From: Pseudomonadota bacterium
Lineage (GTDB): Bacteria; Pseudomonadota; Gammaproteobacteria; Steroidobacterales; Steroidobacteraceae
Length of the DNA: 9,617 bases
Assembly (NCBI GenBank): GCA_021826035.1
Contig: JAKBBE010000105.1
Location: 1-9,617, forward strand
Direction of reading: 5' to 3'
Shown: positions 5,618 through 9,617 of the stretch, piece after piece
Layout: each line of letters begins with the position of its first letter
Numbering within the stretch: position 1 is the stretch's first letter
Notes under the pieces: generated by a model
Database searches by the model: none
What the model was told of the DNA's origin: nothing
What the model saw: only the letters and a program-made list of their open reading frames with translations
Made by a program: the position numbers and the translations under genes

Positions 5618-8612
5618 GGAGGCGGGCTCCCTGCGGGTCGTAGAACACCGGTGAGCTGACCTCTACCGGCTCGGGCTGCTGGTCCGCGACCACGTACAGC
5701 CTCTCGCCCATGCGGGCGCGTCCCCCGCGCACCAGCGCCAGGGCGATGGAGCGCCCGAGGGCAGGGCTGAAATACGATGATGTCACGTGACCGATGGGGC
5801 GCTGCGGAGCGCCTGTGGGCATCGTGGCGAAGATCTGCGCGCCTTCCTCGAGCACGACGTGCGGGGTGTTCGTCAGCAGACCGACGAACTGCTTGCGATC
5901 GATTGCCTGCATGGACGGTCGCTCCAGCGCACGTTTGCCGACGTAGTCGCTCTTGTTCTTGCCGATCGCCCAGGCGAGCCCCGCATCGTGCGGCGTGACC
6001 GTGCCGTCGGTATCCTGGCCGACGATGATGTAACCCTTCTCGGCACGCAGGACGTGCATCGCTTCGGTGCCGTAGGGGGTAATGCCGTGCGCCTGGCCGG
6101 CCGCATAGACGGCCTCCCAGATGCTCTGCCCATAGTCCGCGGGCACGTTGATCTCAAAGCCCAGCTCGCCGGTGAAGCTCACCCGGAACAGGCGCATGGG
6201 CACCCCGCCGATGCGGCCGTGAGCGACGCTCATGTGTGGCAGAGCGCTGTCGGACAGATCGATGCCCTCGACCAGTCCGGCGAGAACGTCACGCGATTTC
6301 GGGCCCTGCACGGCGATGACGGCCCATTGCTCGCTGGTCGAGGTCAGCCAGCACTCGAGTTCGCGCCATTCGGTCTGCAGGTAGTCCTCCATCAGTGCCA
6401 GCACCGCGGCTGCGCCACCGGTCGTGGTGGTCACGTGGAAGCGATTGGCTGCGACGCGTGCCACCACGCCGTCGTCCATGATGAATCCATCGTCGCGCAG
6501 CAGAATGCCGTAGCGGCACCGCCCGACCGGCAGATTGGCCCAGGAGTTGATGTACAGCCGGTTCATGAATTCCGCGGCGTCCTTGCCGACGACCTCGATC
6601 TTGCCGAGGGTCGAGGCATCGAACAGGCCGCAGCCATTGCGTACCGCGGTGCACTCGCGTTGAACGGCGGCGTGCATGCTCTCGCCGTTGCGCGGGAAGT
6701 AGCGGGTGCGCTTCCACAAGCCGACGTCTTCGAATACCGCCCCGTGCCCGACGGCCCAGTCGTGCGTCGGCGTGGTCCGGACCGGATCGAACAGCTCACC
6801 GCGTGTGTACGCGGCGAAGCTGCCGAAAGTTACGGGCGTAAAGGGCATACGGAACGTGGTCAGGCCGACTTCGGGGACCGACTTGCCAATCGCACCGGCC
6901 ACAATCGCCAGGGCGTTGAGATTGGAGGTCTTGCCCTGGTCGGTGGCCATTCCGGTCGTCGTGTAGCGCTTGACGTGCTCTATCGAACGGAATCCCTCGT
7001 GTGCGGCGAGCGCCAGATCCTTCGAGGTGACATCGTTCTGCCAGTCCACGAATGCCTTGACGACGGGCTTGCCGGGCGGTTGGGTGAGTGCACCGATGAT
7101 TCCGGCGTACTCGCCGGCCTGCGCCTGCGGCGCTGATCCGTCCGGTGGGGCGAGCCCGGCTGCGCGTGCCGCGGCACCTCGGCCATCCGCAACGGCAGCC
7201 TGCAGTGAGAAGACCCCGCGGCAGGCGCCGGCGCAGAGCGTTTTTTCGGCCGGCTCTGCCGGCAGGAAAGTCTGCTGCGATGTGTCCCAGGCGAGCTTGC
7301 CGCGCGACTGCGAGAACAGGTGCACGCTTGGGGTGTAACCGCCGGACATCAAGACCGCATCGCAGGCGATGCGCTGGACCGCGCCGTGCGTGCCACCCGA
7401 GGCATCGAGTGCCTGTACGCGCAGTGCCTTGACCCGGCTCCAACCGTCTGTGCCGACGACGGTCGCGTGGTTGAGCACGTGCAGCCCGGCCTGACGGGCG
7501 GCATTCGGCAGCCGCCCCTCGGACTTCGAGCGAACATCGATGATGGCGGCAATCTCGACGCCGGCAGCATGCAGGTCGAGTGCGGCCTGGTAGGCGGCGT
7601 CACACGCGGTGACCAGCGCAGCGCGTCGGCCCGGCAGGACCCCATAGCGGTTCAGGTAGGTCCGTGCGGCGCCGGCGAGCATGATTCCCGGACGGTCGTT
7701 GCCCGGAAAAACCAGCGGCCGCTCGATCGCCCCGGTGGCGAGCACAACTTGCTTGGCCCGCACCTGCCAGAGTCGCTCGCGCGTTTCGCCCACGCGGGGC
7801 GAGGCGAGGTGGTCGGTCAGCCGCTCGGCCAGACCAACGAAGTTGTGCGGAAAATACCCGAACGCAGTGGTGCGCGGGAGCAGCGTCACGTTTGGACGGG
7901 CCGCAAGCTCATCGATGCTCTCGGCAAGCCATTGCTCGGCGGGCTTGGCGTCGATCGATGTCGCCTTGGCATTGGCGTCGGCGAGCAGAGAGCCGCCGAA
8001 TTGCGGCTGCTCATCGCAGAGTATCACGCGTGCGCCGCTTACGGCCGCAGCCCTCGCGGCCGCAAGACCCGAGGGCCCCGCGCCTACGATCAGGACGTCG
8101 CAATGCGCGAATCGACTGCCATAGGTGTCCGGGTCCGCCAGCTCGGGGGCGCGTCCGAGGCCTGCCGCCGCGCGAATCTTCGGTTCGTACAGTGAGCGCC
8201 AGGCGCGACGCGGCCACATGAAGGTCTTGTAGTAAAAGCCGGCAGGAATGAACGGGGAGAGCAGACTGTTGATCGCCCCGACGTCAAAGCGCAGGCTGGG
8301 CCAGCGGTTCTGGCTGATCGCATCGAGTCCCGCGTACAGCTGCACTTCCGTGGCGCGCAAGTCAGGCGTGACGCGTGCGGCATCGCGGCGAACCGTGACC
8401 AGCGCGTTCGGCTCCTCGGGACCGGCGCTGATGATGCCGCGCGGGCGATGATATTTGAACGAGCGTCCGACCAGATGTACCCCGTTGGCGAGCAGCGCAG
8501 AGGCGAGCGTGTCGCCCTCGAACCCACTGTACTCGCGGCCGTCGAACGTAAAGCACAGCTCACGCTCACGGTTGATCCGGCCACCGGCCGTCGTACGCCA
8601 GGGCTGGCTCAT
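5610..8612 (-). CDS. soxA: Sarcosine oxidase, alpha subunit
   Basis: The 1000-residue protein is the large alpha subunit of heterotetrameric sarcosine oxidase. It binds NAD+ and, in its C-terminal half, tetrahydrofolate. In order there are four parts. First is an N-terminal ferredoxin-like domain (about 10-95) without cluster cysteines, as is normal for SoxA. Next come a dinucleotide-binding segment VLIVGAGPSG (173-182) and a second nucleotide-binding part around LATGAIERP (291-299) and YGVLPGRR (323-330). The conserved VKRYTTTGMATDQGK (547-561) follows, then GCV_T domains from about 605 to the end. GCGLFDAST (660-668) and GFIMDDG (709-715) are the usual GcvT motifs, with the folate-chemistry Asp at 713 or 714. 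The frame is open further upstream, but ATG at 8612 is chosen because it overlaps the soxD stop as ATGA, has AAGGTG seven bases ahead, and gives the family N-terminus. Confidence 0.96.
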   Translation of the reverse strand: MSQPWRTTAGGRINRERELCFTFDGREYSGFEGDTLASALLANGVHLVGRSFKYHRPRGIISAGPEEPNALVTVRRDAARVTPDLRATEVQLYAGLDAISQNRWPSLRFDVGAINSLLSPFIPAGFYYKTFMWPRRAWRSLYEPKIRAAAGLGRAPELADPDTYGSRFAHCDVLIVGAGPSGLAAARAAAVSGARVILCDEQPQFGGSLLADANAKATSIDAKPAEQWLAESIDELAARPNVTLLPRTTAFGYFPHNFVGLAERLTDHLASPRVGETRERLWQVRAKQVVLATGAIERPLVFPGNDRPGIMLAGAARTYLNRYGVLPGRRAALVTACDAAYQAALDLHAAGVEIAAIIDVRSKSEGRLPNAARQAGLHVLNHATVVGTDGWSRVKALRVQALDASGGTHGAVQRIACDAVLMSGGYTPSVHLFSQSRGKLAWDTSQQTFLPAEPAEKTLCAGACRGVFSLQAAVADGRGAAARAAGLAPPDGSAPQAQAGEYAGIIGALTQPPGKPVVKAFVDWQNDVTSKDLALAAHEGFRSIEHVKRYTTTGMATDQGKTSNLNALAIVAGAIGKSVPEVGLTTFRMPFTPVTFGSFAAYTRGELFDPVRTTPTHDWAVGHGAVFEDVGLWKRTRYFPRNGESMHAAVQRECTAVRNGCGLFDASTLGKIEVVGKDAAEFMNRLYINSWANLPVGRCRYGILLRDDGFIMDDGVVARVAANRFHVTTTTGGAAAVLALMEDYLQTEWRELECWLTSTSEQWAVIAVQGPKSRDVLAGLVEGIDLSDSALPHMSVAHGRIGGVPMRLFRVSFTGELGFEINVPADYGQSIWEAVYAAGQAHGITPYGTEAMHVLRAEKGYIIVGQDTDGTVTPHDAGLAWAIGKNKSDYVGKRALERPSMQAIDRKQFVGLLTNTPHVVLEEGAQIFATMPTGAPQRPIGHVTSSYFSPALGRSIALALVRGGRARMGERLYVVADQQPEPVEVSSPVFYDPQGARLHG

Positions 8613-8902
8613 GCGTGGACACCTTTTGCGTGGGCCGGCGGCTGCTGGCCCACCTCGTAGGTGGCCAGGAACCGATCGGTGGTCGTATCGCGCAGCGCAT
8701 TGAAAAAGCGGCCGCAGCCGTGCGTATGGCGCCAGCGCTCGGCATGGACACCTTTTATATTGTCTCGCTGGTAGAGGTAGTCGGCCCATTGCTGATCCGA
8801 GCAGGCGCGCGGATCGGCGGGCCGGGCAACGTGCGCCTGGCCGCCGTACACAAATTCCGGCTCGGGGCGCTCGCCACAGTAGGGACAGTTGATCAACAGC
8901 AT
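8609..8902 (-). CDS. soxD: Sarcosine oxidase, delta subunit (zinc-binding)
   Basis: The 97-residue protein is the delta subunit, a small zinc-binding part of the sarcosine oxidase heterotetramer. CPYCGER at the N-terminus gives Cys6 and Cys9, and HTHGCGRFFN gives His59 and Cys63. These match the positions I recall for the Cys/Cys/His/Cys zinc site of this subunit. DPRACSDQQWADYLYQRDN (30-48) and GVHAERWRH (51-59) are also typical. The start at 8902 is 11 bases after the soxB stop, with only a poor Shine-Dalgarno sequence, so coupling to soxB is likely. Its stop overlaps the soxA start by four bases. An unusual detail is that the segment KGVHA occurs twice, at 50-54 and at the very C-terminus, and the underlying DNA is also repeated. 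Confidence 0.95.
   Translation of the reverse strand: MLLINCPYCGERPEPEFVYGGQAHVARPADPRACSDQQWADYLYQRDNIKGVHAERWRHTHGCGRFFNALRDTTTDRFLATYEVGQQPPAHAKGVHA
8613..8627 (-). repeat. 15-base direct repeat, copy carrying the soxA ribosome binding site
   Basis: The plus strand reads GCGTGGACACCTTTT here and GCATGGACACCTTTT at 8742-8756, 14 of 15 identical and 129 bases (43 codons) apart, in the same soxD frame. On the minus strand this copy supplies AAGGTG (8620-8625), seven bases ahead of the soxA ATG, while encoding the last residues of SoxD. Confidence 0.6.
8742..8756 (-). repeat. 15-base direct repeat, internal soxD copy
   Basis: This is the partner of 8613-8627 and encodes KGVHA in the conserved middle of SoxD (residues 50-54). 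On the minus strand it reads AAGGTG followed three bases later by an out-of-frame ATG. It resembles a start site but is too tightly spaced to be a good one. Confidence 0.6.
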
Positions 8903-8913
8903 GAAGGTACGCT

Positions 8914-9617
8914 CTAGTGGGCGACCGCGGCGGCAGCGGCCTCGTCGATCAGCTCGCCGTCACGGAATCGTTCAATGGTGAAAGGGGCATTGATGGGGTG
9001 CGGTGCATCGTTCGCGACCGTCCAGGCCAGCAGGTGCCCGGCGCCCGGGGTGGCCTTGAAGCCGCCGGTGCCCCAGCCGCAGTTGACGTACAGCCCGGGC
9101 ACCGGTGTCTTGGCGATGATCGGAGACCGGTCGGGTGTCACATCGACGATGCCTCCCCAGTTGCGCAGCATGCGCAGCCGGCGAAACATCGGGAACAGCT
9201 CGCAGATGGCCTCGAGGGCGTGCCGGCTGATGTGCAGCCCGCCGCGCTGGGTGTAGGAGGTGTAGGCATCGGTGCCGGCGCCGATCACCATCTCGCCCTT
9301 GTCCGACTGGCTGATGTAGGCGTGGATCGTGTTCGACATCACGACGCACGGAAAGATCGGCTTGACCGGCTCGGAGACGAGGGCCTGCAAAGGATAGCTC
9401 TCGAGCGGCATCTGTACGTCAACCATGCGCATGAGCACACTGGTGTGTCCGGCGGCCGAAACGCCGATGCGCGGCGCTCGGATCACTCCACGGCTGGTCT
9501 GGATGCCGGCCACCGCGCCATTGCTGTCGCGAAGAAATCCGGTGACCTCGCAGTTCTCGATGATGTCGACGCCGAGCGCATCAGCGGCGCGGGCGAACCC
9601 CCAGGCTACTGCGTCAT
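8914..9617 (-). CDS. soxB: Sarcosine oxidase, beta subunit (C-terminal part, cut by window end)
   Basis: About 233 residues of the C-terminal half of the beta subunit are present; the 5' part, roughly 180 residues, lies beyond the right edge. Beta holds the non-covalent FAD and the covalent FMN and carries out sarcosine oxidation. The visible segment starts with DAVAWGFARAADALGVDII, the conserved stretch following the Arg-His pair whose His carries FMN. The cut codon ends in AT, consistent with that His. Further motifs are NTIHAYISQSDKGEMVIGAGTD, LRNWGGIVDVTPDRSPII, NCGWGTGGFKATPG and the family C-terminus ELIDEAAAAAVAH. The frame continues without a stop to position 9617, so an internal ATG at 9513 is not the start. 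It is the first of four genes visible in this operon. Its promoter is outside the window. Confidence 0.95.
   Translation of the reverse strand, partial: DAVAWGFARAADALGVDIIENCEVTGFLRDSNGAVAGIQTSRGVIRAPRIGVSAAGHTSVLMRMVDVQMPLESYPLQALVSEPVKPIFPCVVMSNTIHAYISQSDKGEMVIGAGTDAYTSYTQRGGLHISRHALEAICELFPMFRRLRMLRNWGGIVDVTPDRSPIIAKTPVPGLYVNCGWGTGGFKATPGAGHLLAWTVANDAPHPINAPFTIERFRDGELIDEAAAAAVAH

Noticed and set aside
5787..7136. 449-codon plus-strand frame opposite soxA
   Set aside because: It is antisense to a complete, family-typical SoxA, with His/Asp/Arg-rich composition of a mirror frame and no recognisable domain.
8038..8066. 11-bp inverted repeat with one mismatch inside soxA
   Set aside because: It falls in the alanine-rich part after GAGPSG, where runs of GCC and GCG codons produce such palindromes by themselves.
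8613..8789. Longer soxA start giving 59 extra residues
   Set aside because: The extension lies wholly inside soxD in another frame. ATG 8612 has a good ribosome binding site and an ATGA overlap with soxD.

Overview
The window carries two convergent gene blocks for the catabolism of N-methylated amino acids, from a GC-rich genome. The protein families and the soxB-soxD-soxA-soxG order fit a proteobacterium with high GC content. No marker gene is present, so a finer placement (alpha, beta or gamma) is not supported.

Plus-strand block. Positions 1-450 hold no gene I can support, but they contain a strong perfect inverted repeat and a good ribosome binding site. They lead into an aldehyde dehydrogenase (451-1953) most like the PuuC/aminoaldehyde dehydrogenase branch. 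A 347-base gap follows, with a perfect 17-base palindrome just after the stop codon, a possible short coupled leader ORF and two 11-mers shared with the first upstream region. Next comes an 861-residue dimethylglycine oxidase-like flavoprotein (2301-4886), an FAD oxidoreductase fused to a GcvT-type tetrahydrofolate-binding half.

Convergence zone. Positions 4887-5068 separate the blocks. They contain a 15-bp-stem hairpin followed by a short T-run, the probable terminator of the plus-strand genes.

Minus-strand block. Reading from the right edge, this is a tightly packed heterotetrameric sarcosine oxidase operon. It comprises soxB (cut by the window end), soxD (zinc subunit), soxA (1000 residues) and soxG. 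soxD/soxA and soxA/soxG overlap by 4 and 8 bases. These sox genes are sarcosine oxidase, not the sulfur-oxidation genes of the same name.

How it may work together (inference). The dimethylglycine oxidase-like enzyme would remove an N-methyl group from a dimethylglycine-like substrate and pass it to tetrahydrofolate. SoxBDAG would then take sarcosine to glycine, again yielding 5,10-methylenetetrahydrofolate. The aldehyde dehydrogenase could oxidise an aminoaldehyde feeding this pathway, or a released aldehyde. The least settled member is the 861-residue flavoprotein. It keeps the expected catalytic residues of dimethylglycine oxidase but differs in the FAD-binding loop, the segment after the flavinylation histidine and the start of the folate domain, so its true substrate is open.
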